This document shows positions 19,919 through 29,177 of a DNA stretch of 64,000 nucleotides, piece after piece (the first letter of the stretch is position 1; each line of letters opens with the position of its first letter). The notes under the pieces were generated by a model. That model was not told where the DNA came from. It ran no database searches and saw only the letters and a list, made by a program, of their open reading frames with translations. The DNA is from Chromatiaceae bacterium. Its GTDB lineage: Bacteria; Pseudomonadota; Gammaproteobacteria; Chromatiales; Chromatiaceae. Made by a program: the position numbers and the translations under genes. The stretch is taken from the NCBI GenBank assembly GCA_016714645.1, contig JADKCI010000001.1, positions 496,001 through 560,000 of the forward strand, read 5' to 3'.

Positions 19919-20308
19919 TCAAGGTTTCGAACCGGCGCCCCAGTAGGGCGCGATCATCGCCGACATCACTTGCGCGGCGAAATAGGCTGCGAGCATGGCT
20001 GGTATGACCAGCCCCTGCACCTTCGCAAAGGCAAAAACAAAGATCCCGACCAGCAGGATCAGCTTACCAATCTCAGCCCCTACGATCTTTCCCAGCAGGG
20101 CTTCGGGCCGTCCCGCCCGGTAGGGTCCGAACACGGTGGCCGCGAACAGGGCCGTGGCCAGGCTGCAGGCCCCGCCGCCAATCAGGATGGACAGGGCGGC
20201 TTCTGGCGAAAAGGCCAGGCCAGACAGGGCGAAGACCAAGGTCAGCGCCACCTGGATTAGCAGCATGCGCAGGGGTACTTGAATCTGGCGGCCGCCAAAC
20301 ACCTTCAT
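19919..20308 (-). CDS. atpI: ATP synthase assembly/accessory protein I
   Basis: Small membrane protein encoded first in many atp operons, which helps assembly of the c-ring. 129 residues with four hydrophobic segments (about 14-34, 38-60, 73-93, 97-118) and the moderately conserved GKIVGAEIGKLILLV. Sequence conservation in the family is low; position directly before atpB by 13 bases is the strongest evidence. The operon promoter lies about 55 bases upstream. Confidence 0.88.
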   Translation of the reverse strand: MKVFGGRQIQVPLRMLLIQVALTLVFALSGLAFSPEAALSILIGGGACSLATALFAATVFGPYRAGRPEALLGKIVGAEIGKLILLVGIFVFAFAKVQGLVIPAMLAAYFAAQVMSAMIAPYWGAGSKP

Positions 20309-20361
20309 GCCGCTACCCCGCCTGGCGGTACCTAGCCACCTGTAACCCTTAAACCGCGCGT

Positions 20362-20390
20362 ATTATAAGTCCCACTTATGCCTGGATCAA
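20362..20390 (-). promoter_or_regulatory. Sigma-70 promoter of the atp operon
   Basis: On the minus strand TTGATC (20390-20385) and a perfect TATAAT (20367-20362) are separated by exactly 17 bases. Transcription would begin near 20355, about 47 bases before the atpI start. It is the only good promoter before the nine-gene operon. Confidence 0.8.
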
Positions 20391-20466
20391 TGCCCGAACC
20401 AGCCTGCCCATCAAACTCTTTGAATGGTGTATCGGAATCGATCCCCCCACAAGCCTTTATCACGAT

Positions 20467-21381
20467 TTACTTGATGTGGGCCAAGATGCCGTCCAACTCG
20501 TCCAGGCTGTGGTAGGCGATGACCAGGCGACCGCCCCCCCGGTTGCCGGGCTGGATATGGACTTGGGCCCCGAGCCGGTCGGTAAGATCGTCTAGCAGTC
20601 TGCGGACGTCAGGGTCGACGGTCCCCGGGCGCGCGACGGGGGGTGTTCGGCCCTCTTCCTCCTGCTGCATCTGGCGCACCAGGCGCTCCGTCTCCCGCAC
20701 CGAGAGGCCACGGCTGGTGACCTGGGTCGCGGCGGCACTCTGCCGCGGGCCCTTAATGCCGAGCAGGGCGCGGGCGTGCCCCATTTCCAATTGACCTCGT
20801 TCAAGGGCGCGCTTGACGTCGTCGTTGAGTTCCAGAAGGCGGAGCAGGTTGGTGACGCTGGCCCGTGATCGGCCTATGGCCTCGGCGATCTGGGCATGGG
20901 TCAGCCCGAATTCGCCCAATAAACGTTGCAGGGCCGAGGCCTCTTCCAAGGGGTTGAGGTCGGCACGCTGGATGTTTTCGATGAGGGCGATGGCCATGGC
21001 CGACTGGTCGTCGGCCTCCCGGATCACCACCGGGATTTCGCTGAGGCCGGCTTGTTGCGAGGCCCGCCAGCGGCGTTCGCCGGCGAGGATCTCGTAACGC
21101 CCGCCTGCCAGGGTGCGCACGACGATGGGTTGGATTACGCCTTGGGCGGCAATGGAATCCGCCAACTCCCGCAACCCTTCGGGATCGAAGTCACGTCGCG
21201 GCTGGAAACGGCCCCGTTCGATCAGATCCAGGGGGAGGCTGGTCAGGTTTCCCCTGGACTCGCTCGTATCCGGGGCGACATCGGCGGTGTCCGCTAGGTC
21301 GCTATCGTCCGTATTTCTCTCGTTCAGGCCGCCGAGCAGGGCATCCAGGCCGCGGCCAAGCCCCTTCTTCCTAACATTCAT
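20467..21381 (-). CDS. parB: Chromosome-partitioning protein ParB (CTPase, parS-binding)
   Basis: Binds parS, spreads as a CTP-gated clamp and works with ParA to segregate origins. 304 residues. N-terminal ParA-contacting peptide KKGLGRGLDALLGG, CTP-binding domain with box motifs LPLDLIERGRFQPRRDFD and GERRWRASQQAGL (Arg-rich box II) and ENIQRADLNPLEEASA, helix-turn-helix LTHAQIAEAIGRSRASVTNLLRLL, and a C-terminal dimerisation domain. Two matching parS sites lie in recF, 16 kb away. It follows parA by 46 bases. Confidence 0.96.
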   Translation of the reverse strand: MNVRKKGLGRGLDALLGGLNERNTDDSDLADTADVAPDTSESRGNLTSLPLDLIERGRFQPRRDFDPEGLRELADSIAAQGVIQPIVVRTLAGGRYEILAGERRWRASQQAGLSEIPVVIREADDQSAMAIALIENIQRADLNPLEEASALQRLLGEFGLTHAQIAEAIGRSRASVTNLLRLLELNDDVKRALERGQLEMGHARALLGIKGPRQSAAATQVTSRGLSVRETERLVRQMQQEEEGRTPPVARPGTVDPDVRRLLDDLTDRLGAQVHIQPGNRGGGRLVIAYHSLDELDGILAHIK

Positions 21382-21427
21382 GCCGGGTCCTCGTATGGGG
21401 TTTGCTTAAGCGGTGTCATCGTCGGCA

Positions 21428-22219
21428 TCAGGACGTGGCCGCCTGGCGTTTCTGCTGGCGGCGGAGCACTTCGCTGGCTAATGCGACATAGGCGATGGAG
21501 CCACGCGAGGCTTTGTCGTAGAGCAGGGCTGGCTGGCCATGACTCGGGGCCTCGGCCAGGCGCACATTGCGGGGAATGATGGTCCGATAGACATCTTCAT
21601 TAAAGTGGGTGACGAGCTGAGTCGAGACCTGGTTGGCCAGGTTGTTGCGCGGGTCGTGCATGGTGCGCAGGATGCCTTCGATGGCCAGCCCGGGATTACG
21701 GGTCGCGCGGATCTGGGCGATGGTGTCGAGGAGGGCCGAAAGGCCCTCCAGGGCGTAATACTCGCACTGGATCGGGATCAGTACCCCTTGGGCCGCCACG
21801 AGGGCATTGACCGTCAGCATGTTGAGGGATGGAGGGCAGTCGATGATGACGAATTCGTAGGTGTCCCCCAGATCCGCCAGGACCTGCCGCAGGCGCCGTT
21901 CCCGTTGCGAGGTTTGCATGAGTCCCACCTCGGCGGCGGTCAGGTCGCCGTTGGCGGGGATCAGGTCGAAGCCGGGCACCGGCTCGTCAACCCGGATCAC
22001 GCAGTCCCTGAATTCCAGGTCGCCCAGCATTAGTTCGCAGGCGGAATGCGTCAGTTCGCGTTTGTTGACGCCGCAGCCCATGGTGGCATTGCCTTGTGGG
22101 TCCAGGTCAAGTAGCAGAATCCTGCGCTTCATGGAGGCCAGGGACGCGGCCAGGTTGACCGCGGTGGTGGTTTTGCCCACTCCGCCCTTCTGGTTGGCGA
22201 TAGCGATGGTTCTGGCCAT
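21428..22219 (-). CDS. parA: Chromosome-partitioning ATPase ParA (Soj)
   Basis: Walker-type ATPase that moves ParB-parS complexes over the nucleoid. 263 residues. The deviant Walker A with signature lysine KGGVGKTTTAVNLAASLA begins near residue 11; Walker A' LLLDLDPQGNAT; Walker B FVIIDCPPSLNMLTVNAL. The lack of an N-terminal DNA-binding extension marks it as the chromosomal type. It lies between rsmG (8-base gap) and parB. Confidence 0.96.
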   Translation of the reverse strand: MARTIAIANQKGGVGKTTTAVNLAASLASMKRRILLLDLDPQGNATMGCGVNKRELTHSACELMLGDLEFRDCVIRVDEPVPGFDLIPANGDLTAAEVGLMQTSQRERRLRQVLADLGDTYEFVIIDCPPSLNMLTVNALVAAQGVLIPIQCEYYALEGLSALLDTIAQIRATRNPGLAIEGILRTMHDPRNNLANQVSTQLVTHFNEDVYRTIIPRNVRLAEAPSHGQPALLYDKASRGSIAYVALASEVLRRQQKRQAATS

Positions 22220-22227
22220 AGAGGGGT

Positions 22228-22872
22228 TCAGTCCTGGCGGATCTCGATCAGGTGACGCTCGGCGTCGAGGAAGGGCACTTCCAGCCGGTGGATGACGGCG
22301 TTGTTGGGAGTCAGGGTGACAAGCGCCTCATTGGGCCGGCGGCCCTTCATCAAGAGCAGGCGGCCCGGGCTGGCGAGCAGCGGCTTGACCGCCAGCCTCA
22401 GGGTCTCTTGGTCGGCGACGGCCCGGGTGATGATAGTAGCGAATTTTTCCCCTGGCCGATATGACTCCAGCCGTGCCTGGACCACCTCAATATTTGCCAG
22501 CCCCAGGTCCATGGTGGCCTGACGGACGAAACGGACCTTCTTGCCGTTACTGTCGAGGAGGACGAATCTCCTCTCCGGCTCCAGGATGGCGAGGGGGAGG
22601 CCTGGTAAACCCGCCCCGGTCCCCAGGTCGAGCACGTTCGAACCCAGCAGGTAGGGGCTGACGGCCAGACTGTCGAGCAGGTGGCGGGAGACCATCTCCA
22701 GGGGATCGTCCACGGAGGTGAGGTTGTAGACGCGGTTCCACCGCGCCAGCAGGTTAATGAATTGGATCAGCCGGCCCCGCTGGTCCTGGCTGGGGTCCAG
22801 CTCAAGGGCCACCAGCCCGGCGTCGAGCCGGGCGTGGGTGGGGGTATGGGAGCCCTTCATGACACTCGCCAT
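22228..22872 (-). CDS. rsmG: 16S rRNA (guanine-527 N7)-methyltransferase
   Basis: Methylates G527 of 16S rRNA using S-adenosylmethionine. 214 residues. RWNRVYNLTSVDDPLEMVSRHLLDSLA is the family signature, VLDLGTGAGLPGLPLAIL is the SAM-binding motif, and VRQATMDLGLANIEVVQARLE follows. Starts at 22872 (MASVM) or four codons later (MKGSH) are both possible. It lies in the conserved mnmG-rsmG-parAB order. Confidence 0.95.
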   Translation of the reverse strand: MASVMKGSHTPTHARLDAGLVALELDPSQDQRGRLIQFINLLARWNRVYNLTSVDDPLEMVSRHLLDSLAVSPYLLGSNVLDLGTGAGLPGLPLAILEPERRFVLLDSNGKKVRFVRQATMDLGLANIEVVQARLESYRPGEKFATIITRAVADQETLRLAVKPLLASPGRLLLMKGRRPNEALVTLTPNNAVIHRLEVPFLDAERHLIEIRQD

Positions 22873-22903
22873 TCCGGATAGTCCTGCAACTGGATCGAGA
22901 GTC

Positions 22904-24778
22904 TCATGCCGAGCGCCGCCGGATATGGATGAGCAGCAGGGAGATGGCCACCGGGGTCAGGCCGGGGATGCGCGCCGCCTGTCCCAAGGTGGTCGGGCGG
23001 ACCCTGAGGAGCTTTTCCCGGACCTCGGCCGAGAGGCCGCGGACCTGGTCGAAGGGGAAATCCGGGGGGAGGGCGGTCTCCTCCTGGGCGCGATGGCGAT
23101 CGATCTCTTGCTGCTGGCGTTCGATGTAGCCGGCGTACTTGGCCTGGATGTCGAGTTGCTCGGCCACCTCGGGGTCCGTCACGCCGGGGCCCAGACCGGG
23201 CAGGGTCATCAAGTTTGCGTAGTCGACCTTGGGTCGGGCCAGCAGATCCAGGGCGCGGGCCTCGCGGCGCAGTTCGTCCCCCAGAACCGCCCGGGCCTGC
23301 TCGGGGTCGATGGTGGCGGGCCGCAGCCAGGCCTCTCGCAGCCGTTGGCGTTCCCGGGCGATGGCCTCGCGTTTGTCATCGAACCGGCGCCATTGCGCCT
23401 CGCCCACCAGGCCCAAGCGACGCCCCGTCTCCGTCAGGCGCAGGTCGGCGTTGTCCTCCCGTAGCAGTAGCCGGTATTCGGCGCGGCTGGTGAACATGCG
23501 GTAGGGCTCGCTGGTGCCGCGGGTGGTGAGGTCATCGACCAGGACGCCGAGATAGGCTTCATCCCGGCGTGGCCACCAGGGTGGGCGGCCCTGGACCCGC
23601 AGGGCGGCGTTAGCCCCGGCCAGCAGGCCCTGGGCGGCGGCCTCCTCGTAGCCGGTGGTGCCGTTGATCTGCCCCGCGAGGAAAAGCTGGGGCAGGTGGC
23701 GTGATTCCAGAGAGGGGTCCAGATCCCGGGGGTCGAAAAAGTCGTACTCGATGGCATAGCCGGGGCGGGTGATGCGGGCCTGTTCGCAGCCGCGCAGGCT
23801 GCGGACCAGGGCCTCCTGGACGTCGTAGGGGAGGCTGGTGGAAATGCCGTTGGGATAGACCTCTCTTGTCGTAAGGCCCTCCGGTTCCATGAAAATCTGA
23901 TGGCTGGCCTTGTCGGCGAAGCGGATGATCTTGTCTTCGATCGAGGGGCAATAGCGCGGACCCACCCCCTCGATGAGTCCCGTGTAGAGGGGAGAACGCG
24001 AGAGTCCAGCGCGGATGATGTCGTGGGTCCGCTCATTGGTATGGGCGATGTGACAGCATACCTGGGGCGGGTGATCCTCGGGGCGGCCGAGGTAGGAGAA
24101 GACGGGGACTGGTTCGTCCCCAGGCTGCGCCTCCAGCAGGGCGTAGTCGATGCTGCGGCCGTCGATACGCGGTGGCGTCCCGGTCTTGAGCCGTCCCACG
24201 CTGAAGGGCAGGTCCCGCAGGCATCGCGCCAGGGCGTTGGCTGGCGGATCTCCGGCGCGTCCGCCCTCGTGGCTCGTCAGGCCCACGTGGATGCGCCCGG
24301 CGAGAAAGGTTCCCAACGTCAACACCACGCAGGGGGCGCGAAAGACCAGGCCGATCTTGGTGACGACCCCGGCGACCCGGCCCTCCTCGACCAGGAGATC
24401 ATCCACGGCTTGCTGAAAGATATCCAGGTAAGGGGCATTTTCCACCGCGGAACGTACCGCAGCCTTATAAAGTATGCGGTCCGCCTGGGCCCGTGTCGCT
24501 CGCACCGCTGGCCCCTTGCGGGCGTTGAGGATGCGGAACTGGATGCCGGCCCGGTCCGTTGCCCGGGCCATCAGGCCGCCCAGGGCATCGATTTCCTTGA
24601 CAAGATGTCCCTTGCCGATTCCGCCAATGGCCGGATTGCAACTCATCTGGCCGATGGTCTCGATGTTGTGGGTCAACAGCAAGGTGGGGACGCCCATGCG
24701 CGCCGCCGCCAGGGCGGCCTCGGTGCCCGCGTGGCCGCCACCGACCACGATGACGCTGTAACCTGGCTTAGAGGGCAT
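22904..24778 (-). CDS. mnmG: tRNA uridine-34 5-carboxymethylaminomethyl modification enzyme, FAD subunit
   Basis: With MnmE modifies wobble uridine-34 of certain tRNAs. 624 residues. FAD dinucleotide fold VIVVGGGHAGTEAALAAARMG at the N-terminus; MSCNPAIGGIGKGHLVKEIDALGG and DLTTRGTSEPYRMFTSRAEYRLLLREDNAD are signature regions; the C-terminal helical domain is complete. The ATG at 24778 has GGAGGG about 6 bases upstream, better than the ATG six codons before it. The partner mnmE is 5 kb away rather than adjacent. Confidence 0.97.
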   Translation of the reverse strand: MPSKPGYSVIVVGGGHAGTEAALAAARMGVPTLLLTHNIETIGQMSCNPAIGGIGKGHLVKEIDALGGLMARATDRAGIQFRILNARKGPAVRATRAQADRILYKAAVRSAVENAPYLDIFQQAVDDLLVEEGRVAGVVTKIGLVFRAPCVVLTLGTFLAGRIHVGLTSHEGGRAGDPPANALARCLRDLPFSVGRLKTGTPPRIDGRSIDYALLEAQPGDEPVPVFSYLGRPEDHPPQVCCHIAHTNERTHDIIRAGLSRSPLYTGLIEGVGPRYCPSIEDKIIRFADKASHQIFMEPEGLTTREVYPNGISTSLPYDVQEALVRSLRGCEQARITRPGYAIEYDFFDPRDLDPSLESRHLPQLFLAGQINGTTGYEEAAAQGLLAGANAALRVQGRPPWWPRRDEAYLGVLVDDLTTRGTSEPYRMFTSRAEYRLLLREDNADLRLTETGRRLGLVGEAQWRRFDDKREAIARERQRLREAWLRPATIDPEQARAVLGDELRREARALDLLARPKVDYANLMTLPGLGPGVTDPEVAEQLDIQAKYAGYIERQQQEIDRHRAQEETALPPDFPFDQVRGLSAEVREKLLRVRPTTLGQAARIPGLTPVAISLLLIHIRRRSA

Positions 24779-24977
24779 ACCACCCTCCTGCCTCAATCCT
24801 GTTGTGTCCTAGCGCGCGAGTATGCATCTAAATAGTGACTTGGGTTAGGTGCCCGGCTGCTGGTTAGCCGTCGGCTGGCCTGGGGGCGTTGAGTCGCCTA
24901 AACCGGTATATTACCCCGGTCGGGGCTCGATCTCGCCATTTCCCGCCCCGCTAGGAATCCTATTGGAGGTCTTTGCC
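24779..24977. other. Gap between divergent mnmG and the moxR leader ORF
   Basis: About 200 bases that should hold promoters for both directions. TATATT at 24907-24912 inside ACCGG...CCGGT could be a -10 box for the plus strand, but no matching -35 sits at 16-18 bases. I found no DnaA box here, although the mnmG upstream region is the origin in some gammaproteobacteria. Confidence 0.35.
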
Positions 24978-25130
24978 ATGCCAACCGCGAAAAGCGGCGC
25001 CGAGTTACCGGCGTCCTGCCTGGCTCTTCCGGGTGGGCAGTACCTCCTTGTCTCGCGGTTACGCCCGGATGTCTGCCCGGCGAATGGCCCTTTTCAGGCC
25101 CGGCCAGGCCGGGGTTTAGCCCATGGATAG
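24978..25130 (+). CDS. Small ORF (50 aa) overlapping the start of moxR; possible leader peptide
   Basis: Fifty codons (MPTAKSGAELPASC at the start) with GGAGG placed 9 bases before the ATG, the best ribosome site in this region. Its TAG stop (25128-25130) overlaps the moxR ATG (25123) by eight bases in another frame, the classic arrangement for translational coupling. It has two cysteines and is rich in Gly, Ala, Leu and Pro, with no clear membrane helix. I recognise no family. It may be a real small protein, a regulatory leader, or chance. Confidence 0.45.
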   Translation: MPTAKSGAELPASCLALPGGQYLLVSRLRPDVCPANGPFQARPGRGLAHG

Positions 25131-26052
25131 CGCTTTGGCGAGGCAACTGGATGCGGCACTGCGGGCGGGCTCCGAAATTATTCTTGGCAAGGAGCGGGAA
25201 CTGCGCCTGGCCATTGCCTGCCTGCTGGCGCGAGGCCACCTCTTGATCGAGGATCTGCCCGGGGTCGGCAAGACGACCCTGGCCCATCTGCTGGCGCGGC
25301 TATTGGGTCTGGATTATGCCCGCATCCAGTTCACCAGCGATCTGCTGCCCGCCGATATCATCGGGACCTCTGTCTTTGAGCGTGCCGCCGGGCGGTTTCG
25401 TTTCCACCCCGGCCCCCTCTTCGCCGAACTGGTCCTGGCTGACGAGATTAACCGCGCCACCCCCAAGGCGCAAAGTGCCCTGCTGGAGGCCATGGAGGAG
25501 CGGCAGGTGACGGTTGAAGGTGAAACCCACCCCCTGCCCGAGCCCTTTTTTGTTATCGCCACCCAGAACCCAGCCTTCCAAATCGGCACCTTCCCCCTGC
25601 CAGAGTCGCAGCTTGACCGCTTCCTGATGCGGCTGCGCATCGGTTATCCGGCGGAGGCCGCCGAGAAGGCCCTGCTGGCCGGGGAGGACCGGCGGGAGAT
25701 GCTGGCCCGGCTGCAACCGGTCCTGGGCCAGGCGGAGATCCGTGCCCTGCAGCAGGCCACCGGTCAGGTCCACGCCGCTCCGCCGATTATTGACTACTGC
25801 TACGACATCATTGCCTTCACCCGGCGCTCGCCGCGCTTTCTGCTGGGCCTGTCACCCCGGGCCGGACTGGCCCTGCTGCGCGCCGCCCGGGCCTGGGCCC
25901 TGCTGGCGGGTCGCGACGCCGCTTATCCCGAGGACGTGCAGGCCGTGCTGGGTTCCTGCGTCGGCCATCGCCTGGAAGCCGGAGGGGAGTATGGCCTGGG
26001 CGGTGGTGACGAGGCCGCTGCCCTCATCCTGGATCAGGTGCCGGTGCGGTGA
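25123..26052 (+). CDS. MoxR-family AAA+ ATPase
   Basis: Chaperone-like ATPase of 309 residues. Walker A LPGVGKTTLAHLLARLL near residue 45, Walker B LVLADEINRATPKAQSALLEAMEE near residue 107, sensor 1 VIATQNP near 145. MoxR proteins help fold or activate metal- and VWA-dependent complexes and are found with DUF58 and transglutaminase-domain genes, as here. GTGA overlap at 26049-26052 couples it to the DUF58 gene. The target of this operon is unknown. Confidence 0.93.
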   Translation: MDSALARQLDAALRAGSEIILGKERELRLAIACLLARGHLLIEDLPGVGKTTLAHLLARLLGLDYARIQFTSDLLPADIIGTSVFERAAGRFRFHPGPLFAELVLADEINRATPKAQSALLEAMEERQVTVEGETHPLPEPFFVIATQNPAFQIGTFPLPESQLDRFLMRLRIGYPAEAAEKALLAGEDRREMLARLQPVLGQAEIRALQQATGQVHAAPPIIDYCYDIIAFTRRSPRFLLGLSPRAGLALLRAARAWALLAGRDAAYPEDVQAVLGSCVGHRLEAGGEYGLGGGDEAAALILDQVPVR

Positions 26053-27116
26053 GGCTGGGGGAACGGCTGCTCGCCCTCTTTGCCGCCTATGTCCGTGTCT
26101 GTCCCCTCTCGCCGGGCGGTCAGGCTCGGGTTTTGCGCCGGGCCATTTATATCCTGCCCACGGGGGCCGGCCTGGTGTTCGGCGGCATCTTGATCCTCAT
26201 GCTGCTGGGCTCCCTCAACTACCAGAATAATCTGGGGCTACTCTTTACCTTCCTGACCACCGCCATCGTCCTGGTATCGATGCACCATGCCTGGTTCAAC
26301 CTGCTTGGGCTGGGGGTGACGGCACGGGCGGGCCCCCCGGTCTTCGCCGGCGACCCCGCCACCTTCGATCTCCTCATCAGCGCCGAGACCGTGCGCCCGC
26401 GCTGGGATCTGCGCCTGTCCACCGCAGGCCATGCGGCGCCGCCCACCGACCTGGAGTCGGGCGCTACAGCCAGTGCGCGCCTGCTATTGCCAACCCAGCG
26501 GCGTGGCCTTCGGCACCTCGGCCGGCTGACCCTGGAGACCCGCTATCCCCTGGGTCTGTTCCGGTCCTGGTGTTACCTTGAGACAGTGGCGGAGGTGCTG
26601 GTCTATCCCCGCCCCGCCGACCAGGCCACGGCACCGATGCCCACTGCCGCGGGTCGTGAGGGTGCCCGGGGGGACCGGGACCCTGGGGCGGATGACTTCG
26701 CCGGTCTGCGGGGCTACCGCCTGGGCGACTCGCCCCGCCAACTGGATTGGAAGGCCTATGGTCGGGGTCGAGGTTTGTTCGTTAAGCAGTTTGGCCGTGA
26801 CCGCTCGGATCGGCTCTGGCTCGATTGGGAGCGGCTGCCCCCGGCGGACATCGAAACCCGCCTGAGTTGGCTGTGCCGTCAACTCCTGGATGCCACCCAG
26901 TCGGACCAGGACTTCGGCCTGCGCCTGCCCGGTCGCGAGATCGGCTTGGGGCGTGGCGAGGCCCAGATGCACCTCTGCCTGGGTGCTCTGGCGCGGTTTG
27001 GCCAGGCGCCTCTTGCCTCGGAAGATCCGAGCCCAAGCCAGTCCCGGTCGCGAACCTGGCGGGAACGCAAACCCGGATGGTGGCCTATTCGCACCCCGGC
27101 AAAGGGGCAGGGCTGA
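26049..27116 (+). CDS. DUF58 domain membrane protein
   Basis: A 355-residue protein that starts with GTG overlapping the moxR stop. Two membrane helices lie at about residues 38-58 and 64-84, followed by a soluble domain. The DUF58 core DDFAGLRGYRLGDSPRQLDWKAYGRGRGLFVKQF is conserved (the DSPRQLDWK part is the signature). DUF58 proteins are related to VWA domains and are thought to be MoxR clients. The stop overlaps the next start (TGATG). Confidence 0.9.
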   Translation: MRLGERLLALFAAYVRVCPLSPGGQARVLRRAIYILPTGAGLVFGGILILMLLGSLNYQNNLGLLFTFLTTAIVLVSMHHAWFNLLGLGVTARAGPPVFAGDPATFDLLISAETVRPRWDLRLSTAGHAAPPTDLESGATASARLLLPTQRRGLRHLGRLTLETRYPLGLFRSWCYLETVAEVLVYPRPADQATAPMPTAAGREGARGDRDPGADDFAGLRGYRLGDSPRQLDWKAYGRGRGLFVKQFGRDRSDRLWLDWERLPPADIETRLSWLCRQLLDATQSDQDFGLRLPGREIGLGRGEAQMHLCLGALARFGQAPLASEDPSPSQSRSRTWRERKPGWWPIRTPAKGQG

Positions 27117-29155
27117 TGTTGGGCCTCATCCCTCGGCCCCGCCGGCACTCATTCGAGCGGCCGCGCCCTGGCCAGATCGCGGCTGTCACGGGCCTCTATG
27201 CCATCGCCGGCCTGACCCTGATTCCACACCTGGCCCCGGCCGTCCTCGGCTACTTTTATCTGCTCCTCGCCTACCGGGCGGTCGCCGCACGGCTCCCCCG
27301 GCTTGAACCGGGTCGGTGGATTCTGCTGCCCCTCGCCCTGGTTGGGGTCCTCCTGGTTTACCGCCATTACGGTACCCTCGTCGGCCAGGAAGGCGGTTCC
27401 GCCCTGCTGACGCTGCTGCTGGCCCTTAAACTGCTGGAAATACGCAGTCCGAGAGACGTGCGGCTGCTGGCCATGCTCTTCGCCTTCTGGCTCGTGATCC
27501 ACTTCCTCTTTGGGCAGTCATTCTGGGTTGCCCTCTTTCTCGGCGCCCTGCTGATCCTGGAAGTGGCGGTGTTGGCGGACAGTTCCCGGAGTCTACCTCG
27601 GCCCCCGCGCCAAGTGCTGGGTCTGGCTTTGCGGCTTGCCCTACAGGCCTTGCCGCTGACCCTGGTGCTCTTCATCCTCTTCCCCCGCCTGGACGCTCCC
27701 CTCTGGTCATTTCTCCCCGCCGAGGACCAAGCCCGCACGGGCATCAATGACTGGCTGGAACCGGGCTCGGTGAGTGAACTGGTCCTGGACGGCTCCCTTG
27801 CCTTTAGGGTTCGCTTCGACGGCCCCTTTCCCCAGGCCGAGGGGCTCTACTGGCGGGGCCCCGTGGCCTGGAATACTGACGGCCGGCGCTGGCAGGCCGC
27901 CAGGCCCGATCAGTTTTCCGGCCTGGCGGCGGTGCCGGCGCGGTTGGGAGGGGCCGTCAGCTATGAGGTGACCTTGGAGCCTAGCCGCCAGCGCTGGCTC
28001 TTTGCCCTGGACCTGCCGACAGGCACACCTGAAAAGGATGCCCAACTGACCCATGACTTTCAGTTGTTGGCCAAGGAGCCCATCAAGGAGACCCGCGTCT
28101 ATCGGGTGACATCGGCGCCGGCCCAGGATACCGGTGGCTTGCCGGAGGAGCAGCGGGCCGCCGGGCTGGCGCTCCCGGCCAATGTCACGGCGCGGATGCG
28201 GGAGTTGGTGGGGGAATGGGCTGGGGTCTCCCCGGGTCCAGCGGCAGTGGTCCAGGCGGGCCTTCGCCATTTCAATCAGCAAGCCTTTTTTTACAGCCTT
28301 CGCCCCCCCCGGCTCGGGGATAACCCCGCCGATGAGTTTCTTTTCGAGACCCGTAAAGGCTTTTGCGAGCACTATGCCAGCAGCTTCGCCCTCCTGATGC
28401 GGATCGCCGGCATCCCGGCGCGCATCGTCATGGGCTTCCTGGGAGGCGAGCGCAACCCCTTGGGCGCCCACCTCATCGTGCGTCAGTCAGATGCCCACGC
28501 CTGGGTCGAGGTCTGGCTGGAGGGCCAGGGGTGGACCCGGGTGGATCCCACCGCCGCCGTGGCTCCGGAGCGCGTCGAGTCGAGTCCCGAGTTGACGGGC
28601 CTGGCCAGCGGCCGGCCCTTGCGTTTGCGCATCGGGGGCGTGACTGCCTGGGGGCGGATGGTCCATGGCCTGCGCCTCTTTGGCGATGCCTTGGACGAAA
28701 ACTGGTACCGCTGGGTATTGGGCCTGGATCGCTCCCGCCAACAGGCCCTGCTCGACAGTATTGGCCTGGGCTGGCTGCGCGAATATGGCCTTGCCGTCCT
28801 CATGGTCCTGGCTGGCAGCCTGGCGATGGGTCTGCTGCTGGTGGCACTGCTCTGGCAGCCCCGCAGATCGCGACCGGACCCCCTGGGGCGCCTCTATCGG
28901 AAATTCTGTTCCCGCCTGGCTCGCGCAGGCCTTCCCCGCAAAGCCAACGAGGGGCCTTGCGCCTACGGTCAGCGGCTGGCGCTGTGGGAACCTAGGCTGG
29001 CCGTCGGTTGCCTGGCATTCACTGAGCGCTATGCCAAGCTGCGCTATGGTTGCGAACCTGTGGGCAAAGTCGATCTGGACTCTTTGAGCCGGGAGTTGCA
29101 AGCCACTCTTGCCATGTTGCGCCAGACCCGGCGACGGAGGTACCAAGCCTGGTGA
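27116..29155 (+). CDS. TgpA-type membrane transglutaminase-like protein (DUF3488/DUF4129)
   Basis: A 679-residue inner-membrane protein with about six N-terminal helices (residues 20-190), a periplasmic transglutaminase-like domain and one more helix (about 560-582) before a cytoplasmic tail. The catalytic triad is visible: Cys in RKGFCEHYASSFALLMR, His in SDAHAWVEVW, Asp in GWTRVDPTAA. It resembles Pseudomonas TgpA, which is essential there, although the natural substrate is not established. The start at 27116 overlaps the DUF58 stop; the longer open frame upstream overlaps the DUF58 gene and is not used. Confidence 0.92.
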   Translation: MLGLIPRPRRHSFERPRPGQIAAVTGLYAIAGLTLIPHLAPAVLGYFYLLLAYRAVAARLPRLEPGRWILLPLALVGVLLVYRHYGTLVGQEGGSALLTLLLALKLLEIRSPRDVRLLAMLFAFWLVIHFLFGQSFWVALFLGALLILEVAVLADSSRSLPRPPRQVLGLALRLALQALPLTLVLFILFPRLDAPLWSFLPAEDQARTGINDWLEPGSVSELVLDGSLAFRVRFDGPFPQAEGLYWRGPVAWNTDGRRWQAARPDQFSGLAAVPARLGGAVSYEVTLEPSRQRWLFALDLPTGTPEKDAQLTHDFQLLAKEPIKETRVYRVTSAPAQDTGGLPEEQRAAGLALPANVTARMRELVGEWAGVSPGPAAVVQAGLRHFNQQAFFYSLRPPRLGDNPADEFLFETRKGFCEHYASSFALLMRIAGIPARIVMGFLGGERNPLGAHLIVRQSDAHAWVEVWLEGQGWTRVDPTAAVAPERVESSPELTGLASGRPLRLRIGGVTAWGRMVHGLRLFGDALDENWYRWVLGLDRSRQQALLDSIGLGWLREYGLAVLMVLAGSLAMGLLLVALLWQPRRSRPDPLGRLYRKFCSRLARAGLPRKANEGPCAYGQRLALWEPRLAVGCLAFTERYAKLRYGCEPVGKVDLDSLSRELQATLAMLRQTRRRRYQAW

Positions 29156-29177
29156 ATTGAACATCGCTGGCAGCCTT

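Noticed and set aside
24779..24977. oriC upstream of mnmG
   Set aside because: This is the origin site in some gammaproteobacteria, but no DnaA box or strong AT-rich block is present here, whereas the rpmH-dnaA gap has a perfect box.
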